Assembly: GCA_963969365.1 (NCBI GenBank)
Contig: OZ017751.1
Location: forward strand, 1,674,001-1,738,000
From: Asterochloris sp. CNOR1
Taxonomy: Eukaryota > Chlorophyta > Trebouxiophyceae > Trebouxiales > Trebouxiaceae
Length of the DNA: 64,000 bases
Reading direction: 5' to 3'
Below, piece after piece: positions 11,201 through 22,754 of the stretch. Both the position numbers and the translations under genes were made by a program. The first letter of the stretch is position 1; each line of letters begins with the position of its first letter. Under the pieces are notes generated by a model. That model was not told the DNA's origin. It worked only from the letters and a program-made list of their open reading frames with translations, and made no database searches.

Positions 11201-14200
11201 AGGTGCAGGGGAGCTCCTGCGCATGCATGACATGCGGCGTGCAGGGCTGCGCTTGGCGGCCCGTCCAGCAGGTGCGGGGCCCAGCACCAATCGTGCAGAC
11301 GGTGATGGGGTGCACTTCTCCCAAGAAGCGCATGAAAGAAGAAGCAGAAGCTGTTGGTGCGTTGGCAGTGCGCCAGTGCCTCAAGCAGTCTGGTCTGTCG
11401 AGCATACTGCTTGAGCTGTGCGCTGAATGGCAGAGCTTGGTGCTCGAGCAGGTGCTGGTTGCTGGCTGGGCGACGTACCTTGCTGGGTCCCTTGCCTGCA
11501 GCGTCCCCCTTCCCGGCTGCAAGCTTCTCAGCTTCTGCTGCCCAGGTCTTGGGATCGCTGTCAATCTGCACCTGTGGCAAGTGCGTGACTGCTGTCATGA
11601 CAAGCTGGGGCATCATGTCAGCTCGTATACAGGCCGCAGCCCTGCCTCTGAGAGTGACTTTTGTGTGTAGAGCTGCACTCATCAATGATGCACAGCAGCA
11701 TTGGCAGGTCCTGCCTCCTGCAGAGGCCCAAAGGGGCCCAGGTTTTCAGCCGTCGCGGAGGTCAGTGCGAGCTACAGGGGTGGCCTCGGTCATCATCTCT
11801 GGGGACACTGGAGAAGTTCGTTCACATCATGCACGGCACATACTGTGGGGCCATCTCAGGCGCGGCCTACCATCTGCATAGGGGACCACAGAGGGATGAC
11901 CTCCATGTCTCCATCCTCATACACGATGGTGTGACGTTGGCGCAGCCAGTCAAAGTTGCACACTTGACCCCTGAAGGCATACACAAGCTTAGACAGGCAG
12001 TGCAACATGAGTCCTGGCCCCAGATGGTCTAGCACTTCTGCTGCTGCCCACCGACAAAGTGCATGCCTGCCCTTGTAGAAAAGGCGCTGGCAACGGGGCC
12101 ACCCTTCTGAAGCAGCAGAATGGTGCATGCAAAGGTGGGTCAAGAACTGCCCAGGTGGCAGCCGCAGGCGGCACAGAGAATTTGCTGCTTGGTCAGAGCA
12201 GGTTTCAGATAATTTCATGCTGCCTGCAGGAGTGCCTGCCTGCTCTAATTCGGTCCTGACCTCAGAGGGATGCTGCAGGTGATGCACAGCCTGCCGAAAG
12301 CAATTGTTCCACAAACCATGGAACCATGCTGTATGCAGAGGCGGCTGCTTGCTCAGGTGAGTGTCTGTCAACCCAGCAGCGCCTACAGGCAGGCTGCTCA
12401 AACTCCAGCGGGACGCTTCATGCAGCTGTGGCTGCACTCACGAGTACCAGGCCTCATCCAGGGGCCACCAGATCTTCAGGCGGGCGCCAATGGCGCCCAT
12501 GCGCAGCACAGCCACCTGAGCACCAGAGTGGCCTGCAGCAGCGGCCGCCGCTACCCTGTTGGTCAGGCAGCGGCGCTGACTGCTCTGCACAGATGGGGCA
12601 AGCATGTGAGCTGGCCTCTGCCACATGGGAGACATATATGGCGTGGCACATATGCCTGCCAGCAAGATCAGTATCAAGGTGCAAGTCCAAGGTGGGTCTG
12701 TTTGGCACTTGCAGAACAGAAGTGAGACATCAGCTCACAGGCTTCCACCATGACATTATTCAACATCAGCTGCAGGGATGCTACACCACATCACTCAGGC
12801 AGGTGCTTGTGGATGTCGTTGACTGGGAGCACCGGCAGGCTTCAGGCCTGCAGCGCTCACCGAGCTGTTCATGCATGCCTCACAGCGGTTGCAGCGCTTG
12901 CGTGCATTGGCCTGAGCAGCCCCCGCTGCTGCCCGCAGAGCCACTGCTGCAGCATAGGCCTGATTGCTCGCAGAGCGCCTCTTGATCGCTGCCAGGTCCC
13001 TGACCTCCTGCACTTGCACAGCAACCATTCTCCACAGAGCTGGCCAGCTTGCTGCTTGCTGAAGTAGGCACCATAACCCCGCTGATGTCACAGCCTTGTG
13101 CATGCCCCTGCAACAGAAATCATTGTCAAGCTTGCTGTGGACCTTACAGACTGAAGCTGGCAGCTGCTAGCAGCGCTGTCCACCACACGAGCATCTTACA
13201 GAAGCGCGGCTCTGCACTGGGCAAGCCTGAGCGGCCTGATGCAGGGTGAAGACCTCTTCCCCTGCCTGGCAGCCCAGATAGTATCGCAATGCACTGCAAG
13301 CTCAGGCATCATGGTAGTATGGCTGAGTGTGCAGACCTGTTCATTTTCCAGGAGAGACCACAGCCTAGCCAAAGCTCCAGCACAGCTGCCCAGTGCGCAG
13401 CCTGGAATGTCAGGGCATGACGACAGCTCTGTGTGAGCCCCACCATTGCTGCCTGCTGCACTGCCTGGCAGCCCAGGGCAGAACTGCAGTCCAGTCAAAG
13501 CTCCAGGGCGGCTGCCCGCCGCAGTGCCCGGCAGGCACCTCACCTCCATGGCCTTCCTGAAGACACAGGGCTTGGTGAGCTTCTTGATTGCAATGGCAGC
13601 CTCTGCCTCCTGGAGCTTTGCCTTGGCGTGTCTGTCGAATGGCAGCACCTCTGACCTATGCACCCAGCTCCACTGCCTGTCCCCCAGGTGAATCACCAGC
13701 ACCTGCAGCAGTTCTCAGATGAGTGGCACAGAGATTAGCAAGACGCAGCGCCGCTGGTGTGCTGCAAGCAGAGGGTCTCGTCTCAGAAGGCCTTTGCAGC
13801 GGCAGCTGGCAGCCTTTCCAAAGTGGCCCATCATTGGCCGCAGCTAGTCACTCTGTCGTGCAAATACGCAATTTTCAGGTGCAGATGGGATTACCCTGAC
13901 ATGGTCATCCTCTGCTGTGCCCTCCACAACTGCCTCCTTCTCAGCTGTGCCCCTGTGCTCAGCTGCGGCTGCAGCAGCACCATCCTGCGTGAGCACCATC
14001 CCACCCTCGTCCCCTGCTGAAGGATGATCAGCTGATGCCTGCTTTGCCTCCGCTGTGCACTCTGCAGGCTGGTCACAAGCCTCTGCAGCCTCCGCGGCAG
14101 TGTTGCCAGCCCCCGCAGCGGCGTCACTAGCCCCCGCAGCGGCGTCACTGGCCTCCGCAGCCATGTCACCCCCTGTGTCCCGTGCTGGACTGGGTGCCTC

Positions 14201-17200
14201 TGCAAGCTCTTTGACTGACACCTCTAGACCGATTGCGGCCTCAGCATGTCCTTGCACGCAGGCTGCTGGCAGCCGCTGCTGAGTGTGAGTCGTGTGGCGG
14301 ATATCGACCTCAGATGGCGCCCCCTGCGGGGCCCCAGCTGGTGGGCATGCACCCTCTGCCGGCTCCTGCTTGAGCTGCTTAGCAGCCAGCAGCTCTGTCT
14401 CGCTCTCAGCAGCCTCTGTGTGCATGTGAAGCTCCCCAGAGCCATCCTGGGTGGAGGGCACTGCAGCAGCCTCCTGCTGGGGAGCGCTGCTGGCAGACTT
14501 GGCAGGGTGCAGCTCGGCAGCCAGTGGGCCGTGCGGCGCAGCCAGCCCACTGCCGCTGGTGCAAAACTCTGTCCCGCTCATGGGCTCAGCGCTAGCCTCA
14601 GCCATAGCAGGCGAGCCAGAGTCAACCTCAGCAGCAATCTCTGTAGGGCTCTCGGCAGCAGCACCCCTGGGCGCTGCTGGGGCATCCCCAGCTTGCGGTT
14701 CCTGGCCGCTGCCACCCTGTGAGGGTGCGCCTGCTGCTTGCGCCAGCTCAGCTGCATCAGAGTCGTTTTGATGCTTAGCCTGTCCTCTATGCGCGGCATC
14801 ATCTTCGGCAGCCATCACCGCATTGCCATCAGCAGACCCCTCCTTGTCTGCACCGGGGCGGCACCCAGGCGGTCAGGAGTTACGATGCAGTGTACACGCA
14901 GCATGTGGATGCGCAGGACTGATCTGGTGTGCTGGGGTTTGGGCCTAAGCACTCGCTTGTAGGCTCACCAGGCTGAGGCTCTCCAGACTCGCCGTCCTCA
15001 TTAGCTGCTGCCTGGTCTCCCATGGCGTCCTCCCCCTCTTGATCCTCCTCCTCTTCTGCCTCCTGAAGGCAAGAGCCTCGACATTCAAAGGAGCAGTAAG
15101 ATTTTGCAAATTCAGCAAGCCAGAGGCATGGCCCGCACAGCTCAGTATTCCTGCCTGCCGCCGTCTAAGCGCACATCACCTGGCAGAAGAGGTTAGCAGG
15201 GAGCCTTCCTCCAGGTGCCACAGCAAGTCCTGCAAGGGCACTCAGAGTTGACCACACACAACCACCAAGCAAATGCCTGACTTATGAGCATGTCGGCTGC
15301 TCCTTGGCCTGCGCTGCTGATCACCTCACTGGCTAGCCAAGAGGTCTCTGGGCCATGCTGTCACAGCGCTTGGCGGGGCGGCTCTGTACACCAGGTGCCA
15401 AGGCAAGTGTGTGTCATGCTGACCTCCTCCTGCCTGCGCCGCTTGGGGGCACGCTTGCTCCTGCGCTTCTGCCTCTCCTTGTCCGGGATAGAGGCTACGA
15501 TCTGCTGGTGGCTCAGGGCTGCAGCGCAGCAGACGGCTAGTGAGGTTGGCAGGAAGTGGCTCAGAGCTGCAGCACGGCAAGGAACTGAATGCTGCAGCAC
15601 AGTATGCATGACAGTGAGGGAAGAGGGGCTGCAGCACAGCAAGCAGGACTGTGAGGCAGCTAGGAGGTGCACTGGCTCATCATGCCTGCAAGGGGCAAAC
15701 AGCTGCAGCACCGCAGGCCTGGCAGGGAGGTTGCTAGATTCAAAATTAGCTCTCAGTAAGGCAGATCTGCGCCTATTCATTCCTGCGTACCATCAGATTA
15801 CATGGGGTTCTTGTGGCCCCAAGGGGCCACAGGCAGACAGCAGAGGCCTGTGCCCGAGAGAAACAATGAGGCACACACCTGCAATGGCTCCCTTGGGCAG
15901 CTGCCTGTCAACTGGTAGGTTGAATGGGTCCAGCAGCTCTGCGGGCCACCAGCACCCGCTCAGCTCATCCAGCGCCCACACCAGCTCGCCGATGGAGTCA
16001 GCCTCGCTGGGGGCGCCCTGGAGGCGCACCACCTCCATCATCTGCAGGCAGGCAGCAACGCAATGGGCTTGGATCTCCAATGGAGCCAGCTTGCCACTGT
16101 GCAGGATGTTTCACACGCGCTGGCACTGTGTCCAAGACTCCTTCAAATGCTGACTGCAGCCATACTGGCGGCATCTGCCTTGCTAAGCATCCCTGCGGAT
16201 ACGACTCCCATCACCTGCAGTACACAGCACTGTAGCATGAGCTTAGGTGCGCCAAGCACTCTGTGAAGATGCGTCTTTGCCATCATCTGCAGATGGAATG
16301 CCTCCTGGGCCAATAAGCCAGCCACAGTGTCGGGGCACACCTCGCTCTGTACCCAGGCACATGCCAAAAGCGGGAGCCTTGCGCACGGTGACTTCACTGC
16401 CTTGCTTCTGTGGCCTGTGGCGTCTGGCTTGACAAGGTGCTGTGTGCCTGTGGGCTGCGCAGTCACAAGGGTTCAAAACGGCCAGCTTGCACTTGGCCAG
16501 TGTCCTCGTGCACAGGACCTGTCCTCACCTCCTTGCCATGGCATGTTGCAGGAGACAGCACAGCCTGGCACCATAGGGCCAACACATGTGGCCTCCTGCA
16601 CGCTGGTTGCCTCACCTCCTTGTCCAGGCGCACGCCGCAGGCAACTGCCTTCCTCACAGTGGCTGATACGTCAAAGCCTTGCTCCCTGAGGCGCATGAGG
16701 TAGGTGTGCATGGCGGTGCGTGTGGGCGGCTTGCCCACCTCCCCGATGAAGTCCCCCAGAGGGGTGAAGGGCAGTGTCTCGGGCAGCTCGGGCATGTCGC
16801 GGATGCCAAATCTGCAGGCAATGCCAGTGCTGGTGAGAGCTCCGTGAAGGGCAGTTCTTGGGCTTTACTGACATTCCAAAGTTGTTCATCGTGCAGGCAA
16901 CCAACATTGTAGCAGATGGAGCCACCTTGAAGCTGCAACACTTCATGGCAGCAGGGTGACATCCCTTGCTGGCTGTCCAGGGGGCGATGTGTCAGCAGCC
17001 GCATGCTTGGGGTTGTTTATGCTCAGGGGTGATGCTGGCATGGCAGGCTTGCACCAGGCTCAAGCACTGCTGTAGTCAGGGCTGAGGCATGACATATTTT
17101 TTGAATCTGCAGCAAACGGGCCAGCAGCAGACCCAGTGATGCCTGGTGGAGACACGCACTGCGCAGCACAACATTCGCCAAGCCTCACCTGCCAATGCCA

Positions 17201-20200
17201 CGCACACGCCAGGCTGCTTTGGGCCAGGATGCATGCCTGGGCTTGTTGCGGCGCCTCACCTGCATATCAAGCAGGGGGTGAGCACATCTCGATTATAAAG
17301 TGTGCACCTCGCTGTAGAGCCAGGATGCACAACTATCTGTTCATTGCACATGGAGTGAAAGCTGCTGCCTGATACTGTGGTGCTGCGCACCTTCTTTGAC
17401 AGGACAGCCATGCCAAGCCCAGGCTCCTCCTGCTCTGAGGCTGGAGTGGCTGGAGGCTCTGGGCTGGCGGATTCACTGCCCTCAGGTGCGGCTGCACCCT
17501 CCGCCAGATTGGAGCCCGCCTCTGCCTCCTCTGCAACTTGTCAGAGCTGACCCTTCTTTCCTGAGATGGACTTGCATATAACAGCAAGACACCTGCTCAG
17601 GGGGCAACATGCATCGCAAGGCTGGGCACAGAGAGGCAAAAAATCCCAAGTTCAGGATGCGGCCATCCACCTGGGTTGAGCACTGAATGTGTCAGTCAGA
17701 GGGTGACCTGTCTCTGGCGGCATGCCATCAGCCGCCTGGTCCTGCAAGTCTGGCTGCTGACTCACTTATGCTGAGGCATCTGAAGCATTGTAGAGACTAA
17801 TCTGCCTCTGGCAGCCAGCTCCGCTCCTTCTGCCGCCCACTGGCAAGTGTCACCTGCTTCTGGCAGCATGCCATCAGCCGCCTGATCCTCTCTCTCCTCA
17901 AGGTGGCGCTCTGGCTCTGACTCCTCATCTGCTGTAGGATACTCGTCATCGCAGTCCGCAGGGTCGATGGGCATGAACAGGGCCAGCAGGGAGCGCCGGT
18001 CCTGGACGGTGGGGACGTACTTGTGCCTGACAGGAAGGACAAGGAGGGTGAGCCTTGCTGCCTTTGGGTGATTGGGGGGAGCAGCAGGGACCTGCACCCT
18101 GGACCCAAGGATGCTCTCGCGTGAGGGGATGCAGTGCAGCTCCCCAGGTAGCAACACAGGCAACATAGGGGCGAGAGGCAATTGTTCTACATTGCTGCCT
18201 GGAGCAGAAGGCTACTGGCAGAAACTTGCCACTGGATTCCAGCTCAGTGGGACTGGGAAAGGGAGGAAGCCTGCCCCACAAGGTGCCAGCACACTGCTTC
18301 CGGTGCTGAGCAGCAGGCAGGCTCATCTGTAAGGTTACGACAACAGGGCAGTGCATCCTGCAGCCCCACGTTGTCGTCATTGTCGTGCAGCAAGCAGACG
18401 GCCTTTCCTGCAAGATGTGTTGACAGAATGCTGCAGCTCCCTGCCATATCGACTGAGCAGCAACAGAAGCGCAGGCTTACTTGTAAGGGCACATCAGACG
18501 CTCTCCCAGCCACTTGGCCACATGCACTGTCACAGCATTGCCAATCAGGGCCCAGCGCTCATGCTGCACAGCAGCGAAGGATGGCATTCAGGGCGCAAGT
18601 CAGCACCTGCTAGCCGGTGACAAGGCAGCAGGGCAGCTGCCATCTGCCACCGCACTATGTCATCACGTTTGGGCTGAGAACGAGCAGCCACCATGGCCAG
18701 TCTTTTGTCGTCAGACCAGCAGACCACTCTCAGGCAGCCAGCCCAAGCACAGCTCATTCATCTCGCACTGCTACAATCCTGAGCGCACCAGTGCATCAAT
18801 GGCTGCCTTCGCCAAGCCAGCAGCTGTGGGTGCCAAACAGAGCAGCCCACTCACCTCACGCCTCTCGGAGTCGGAGTCCCTCAGAGGCGGCGCCCGGTGC
18901 CCATCCAGGCCGGGGCGCATGATGGGGTAGCAGGCCTCAGTGTGCCCCTCTGGCAGGCCCTGCACCCCAGAAGGGCATCCTGAGAAGGGCTTGCAGGGAC
19001 AAAGAGATGGGGCGTGGGCAGGCATCACCTCCTGCTGGTATGATGCATATGTGCTGAAGGTGGCACACACCATTGCTGCCATGAGGCATGCTCTTGCCCA
19101 GTAATCAACTCACACTGCAGCTGCCTTCAAGTTCGCAACTTCTGCACACGCTCAATGACACAAAGTTTTTCCTGGATGTATCTGAGTGTGATGCTCACGC
19201 CATTGTAGCACCTGGCAGGTCATGTGCTGGGTGCAGACACTGAAGTCAAAGCAGGGAGCACTGAGCCACAAAAGGATGTGCAGGCAGGCGTCCCTACCAG
19301 AGAAGGAGGCTGCCAGTATCCTCAATGGGCGGCAACACTGCATGCTGCCAGCGCGAGCCCTGGTGAGGACTGGGCTGCATTTGGCACTCAGGCTGCACCC
19401 CCAGAGACACACTCTAGCACCCGTCAGGCACTCAGGCTGCAGCAGCATTGCAGGGACTGAGGATGCAGCAGGAGCCCTGGCGCTCGAAACAAACAAAAGC
19501 AGCCTGGGCTGTGAGGATGCAGCTCACCTGCAGGCGCTCCGCATCCTCAATTCGCAGGAACCCCATCTTCCCGTTGGCCAGGAGCAGGCAGATGCGCTGG
19601 TTGCTGGTGGTGAAGGTGGGAACCAGATCCACTGCAGAGGCGCTCCTGCAGCAGCCACAAGACGTGAGGGTCTGCCACAGATGCATGGTTAAGCAGCAGG
19701 CTGCAATGCAGTGAGAACGCCTCAGGTTCAACGGAGATGCAGGCCTGCCCGATGTCAATGCGTGGCAGAGCTGACACCCCTCCTCGACAGCACTGCAGAC
19801 ACCTGCAGCTGTATGATGTGCAGCTTGCAGAATTGTAGACACATCCTTGTGGCATCAGGTGTGTGTGGCAGCACAAACATCAGTGGCCCCAGGAGCTTGC
19901 TGTCCCCCCGGGACAGGGACACCGTCAGACACAAGTGCTCCTGGGAGACTTGGCTGGCGACACCTGACACTGCCCGACGTCCTTCATGCACCAGGGACTG
20001 AGCATGCTGAGAGAGCTAAGGGTGTGCAGCACTATTTTCCTTTCAGAGGTGGCGTGGCGTCAGCAGGGTCCTGAATAGGCTCACAGGGCTCGCAACAGCG
20101 CTTGCAATTGGGGCCTGGCCTTACCTTGCATTTCCCATGTCCGCGGCAAAGGAACAATTTTTGGGGTTTGGCATGTGACACGTGAAGCATCTGCGCCCAT

Positions 20201-22754
20201 ATGTCTGCAGGCAGGTTCCCCTGCAGGGGGCTCTACCCTGCAGCATAGCACAAGGGTGATTCAGGCAGCTCTCCTAAAGGCCTTGGTGGGAGGAGCGTGA
20301 CTCCTTGGCCTTGCATGCGGACTCGACAGTGCCAGCAGTTCAGTGATGGGCTTGTGCAGAGCAAGAATGATGAAGCAGGCTGGCATGCCAACATCTCAGA
20401 TGGCTGGCAGCATTGCCAGCGTCTTGAAGATTCAACATGGACTTTGACGTGCCTGGCTCAGTCAGCAGCAAGGGCCATGATAGCAGCACCTCAATCCATC
20501 ACTGCTTGCCCACCCTGCTCAGAAGGACGTCACGGGCATCGCCATGCAGCGAGGCAATGAGGAACACACGGCGCCGCCGATTGGGCACCCCAAAGGCAGC
20601 TGAGTTTAGCACCCTGTGCGCCCAGCTAAGATAGCCTAAAGCCTCCAGCCTCTCCACAATGTACTTGATGACTGGAGGCTGGTCCCCTGTGCGGTCCAGC
20701 AGTGCCTGCACCTGCAGGCAGGGACAAGCCGAGAAGTCGTGCAAGCTTCAGGCGACACCTGAGGTCAGGTAGGTGCCCAGGCCTCTAGGTATTGGTGCAA
20801 GAATGGCCCATCAGAGTTTGCACCTGCAGGCAGGGCCCAGGTCGGCAGTGTGGTGATGCAATGTGCTGCCGCAACAGAGACTTATCTTTGGTGGGGTTCA
20901 AGTGCAGCAGTGCCTGCGCTTGCAGGCTCATGGCAAAGCACTGTGGGTCCAGGTTGGTATACTAAACGTAGGGGCTGATCCCCTGTGCGATCCAGCAAGT
21001 GCCTGTACCTGTGGGCAGGGAACGGCGGGGCAAGATGTGTTGGCAAGCGAGGACGATGGCTCTCTGTGCAGTCAGCAATGCACGCCCCTGCACGGGATGA
21101 GCAAGTTGTCAGCACTCGTGCCTGCAGGCAGGGAGAAGCCCAGAACTGTTGGCACGAGACTGTTGGCTCTCCCTGTGCTAGCCAGAAGTGCATGCCCCTG
21201 CAGCTGTTGCCAAGCAAGGTGTTGATTACTTGAGGGGTCCAGCAGCAGTTGCACCTGCAGACGGGGACATGCACATTGGCAGAGCGCCAGAGACAACAGC
21301 AGCAAAGGCCTGGGCAGCACCCAGCATGCAATGTTTGCCTTCACTTTGCCTGATGCAGTCGGCACCCAGGTAGCTTCAATCGGTCCCCTGTGCACTCCAG
21401 CAGTGCCTGCACTGCAGGCAGGGCCAGGCAGGCAGTGAGGCGCCCCAGCTTAATGCGCCACATGTGGGTTGAAATGCAGGATGTCCTGTGAGGTCCAGCA
21501 GTGCCTGCACCTGCAGGTGGTCAGCCAAGCCAGTTCCAGGTATAGACCGTCTTGGCATGCCAATCTTGCACATGTTGTGGCCACGGTGCACTTCAGCACA
21601 GTCTGCACCTGCAGGACGGTCACAGCCAAGTACTTTGAGCTTGTGCCTCTGGCAGCTTCTTGGTCCATGGGTGTGGGCCACCCACGCAAGCATCACAGCA
21701 GAGGCTGGGCCAAGCTAACCGAGACAGCAGCACAGGTGTCGTGCTTTCTCACGGCAAGGATGGCTGGTACGCTAGCAATGCAGCAGGCATTGACGATGTG
21801 GCTTAGCAGCACGCAGGTTGGGCCAGCAGCACGCAGGCCTCATGCGTGTGCGCCAAAACAAAACCCATCATGGCTACCCCGGCTACTTACATTTTCAAGC
21901 AGCACCCAGGGAACAGGTCGCTTGTCCCTGCTAGCCTGCTCCAACAGCCTGAAGACATGCTTGACCAGGCTAGAAGCCTGCACACGAGAGTTTCAATGTC
22001 TGACATGGGAGGCACGACGAGCAGTGCGCCTGCAGCCAGCAATCATCTCTGCAACCTGGCAGGCTCTGATCTCTCAAGCCAGCGCCCTAGAAGCCGCAAT
22101 GCTCTGGCATGAGAGCATTCCAAGGGCACAAGCTGATTGAGGGCCCCTTCAGGCAGACAGGTGCGAGGATGCACTGTGCCTCACCCTGCCCTCCAGCCCA
22201 GCCCTCAGCCCTGCACGACTCACATCTATGCAGGGAAAACCAGCTGCAAGCAGGTCTGTGTCCTGCAGAGGCACAGATGTAGGTGGCTTGCTCCTCCCCC
22301 CGGTGTCATGCCCTGCTACAGAAGCCTTGCTTCATGCATGGCCATCAGATGCTGGCTGACCTTTGGGAGAGCCGACAGCTCACAGACATCATGGCACAGG
22401 CGCACACCAGGAAAGTGTTTTCGCAAGACCTGCAGCCAGGCAGGTCCTGCGCTGCAGCTTCGGGGCTTCTTGACAGTCTGCTTGGCTCATATTTGCTGGC
22501 AGCTTCTCACCTGTTGCGCGCCTGGATCCGACTCGCACTGCAAAATAATCTCATGTCCAGCCTGCACAGCAGACAAGGTTTGCAGCATTGAATGTTCCTG
22601 ATCCAGCCTCAAACCGTTGGTAGCCCAACAAATGTCATTTGATCAAGGTGTTATTTGACAGGGGCAGAGGATTCTCAGGGTGTGATCTGTCGCTGACCTG
22701 CTCTAGACCAAGATCCAGACCACCAGCACCAGTGAACAGAGAAGCAACCCTCAT
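8235..22754 (-). CDS. C5 DNA methyltransferase with PWWP, Tudor and PHD modules
   Basis: The enzyme would transfer a methyl group from AdoMet to C5 of cytosine in nuclear DNA. It opens with motif I: MRVASLFTGAGGLDLGLEQ (22698-22754); an in-frame stop lies just upstream of this ATG. Further catalytic exons are 22511-22561 (ESDPGAQQ), 22361-22429, 22185-22262 (motif IV, AAGFPCIDVSRAGL with the PC nucleophile), 21891-21977 with 20514-20711 (WVLLENV then VPNRRRRVFLIAS), 19528-19631 (PTFTTSNQRI, GFLRIEDAERLQ), 18855-18959 and 18481-18563 (motif X, RWALIGNAVTVHVAKWLGER). C-terminal exons carry an acidic linker, a PWWP half, a 300-residue Ala/Glu-rich linker, the second PWWP half, a CNRCEAC cluster, a Tudor domain and a PHD finger, ending at 8235. 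Exon phases agree wherever I checked, so one gene is likely, but two adjacent genes are not excluded. The class (DNMT1, 3, 5 or other) is not assigned. Confidence 0.8.
8933..9123 (-). other. PHD finger of the methyltransferase gene
   Basis: The exon encodes ICSAC, then CVVC, then VWCHDMC and WKCEEC, a C4-H-C3 zinc ligand series with PHD spacing. PHD fingers read histone H3 tail marks. An upstream exon gives a WDDDEVVVPKRQRSKR segment, and another an RRANIRRNRERMRQLG motif. The final exon, 8235-8631, is disordered and basic (NPLRRKRTRSQS) and ends at the gene's stop codon. Confidence 0.7.
11871..13007 (-). other. Cys cluster and Tudor domain of the methyltransferase gene
   Basis: Exon 12861-13007 encodes a basic Ala-rich helix ending RKRCNRCEACMNSS; the C-x2-C-x2-C spacing recalls the start of a CXXC zinc finger, but the rest of such a finger is not visible. 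Exons starting at 12442 and at 11871-11970 join as GARLKIWWPLDEAWYS-GQVC and TIVYEDGDMEVIPLW. This is the Tudor pattern seen in plant PDS5-like proteins (WWP-D-K-FY-G, then YDDGD-E). Tudor domains read methylated Lys or Arg. The next exon, 11479-11571, adds QIDSDPKTWAAEAEKL. Confidence 0.65.
13544..14845 (-). other. Ala/Glu-rich linker and second half of the PWWP domain
   Basis: The exon at about 13877-14845 encodes some 320 residues of low-complexity Ala, Glu, Ser and Pro, including short tandem units around GASDAAAGAGNTAAEAAEA. Exon 13544-13702 follows with VIHLGDRQWSWVHRSEVLPF, which fits the last beta strands of a PWWP domain. The linker therefore sits inside, or between two parts of, the PWWP fold. 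The intron beyond it carries about three degenerate units of roughly 63 bases (13340-13540). Confidence 0.6.
15879..16811 (-). other. Conserved spacer and first half of the PWWP domain
   Basis: Exon 16616-16811 begins FGIRDMPELPETLPFTPLG and is Arg/Thr-rich; I do not recognise its family. It splices to 15879-16041, which encodes GELVWALDELSGCWWPAELL, the hydrophobic start of a PWWP fold (here CWWP). PWWP domains bind methylated histone tails and DNA. The next exon, 15424-15501, is strongly basic (KRRSKRAPKRRRQEE) and looks like a nuclear localisation signal. Confidence 0.65.
20514..22754 (-). other. Methyltransferase catalytic core, motifs I to VIII
   Basis: This is the AdoMet- and cytosine-binding half of the enzyme. 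Motif I (FTGAGG), the acidic end of motif II (ESD), motif IV (FPC, catalytic Cys), motif VI (ENV) and motif VIII (the arginines in NRRRRVF) are all present and correctly spaced once spliced. No catalytic residue appears lost, so the domain should be active. The ENV motif is split between two exons by a 1.18-kb intron that is full of copies of the downstream exon's start. Confidence 0.88.
20720..21890 (-). repeat. Degenerate copies of an exon start inside a methyltransferase intron
   Basis: On the - strand, the acceptor plus the first 30-40 bases of exon 20514-20711 (CAG then VQALLDRTGDQ) recur in degraded form upstream in the same intron. Copies end near 20905, 21010, 21254, 21411, 21510 and 21609, with weaker ones near 21083 and 21197. 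They translate as, for example, RHLLDRTGDQP, VQLLLDPSSNQ, VQALLECTGD and VQALLDLTGH. Spacing is irregular, about 60-180 bases. Only the last copy runs on into motif VIII. Confidence 0.75.

Noticed and set aside
21469-22140. 223-codon + strand frame
   Set aside because: It overlaps methyltransferase exons read on the - strand and has no recognisable content.
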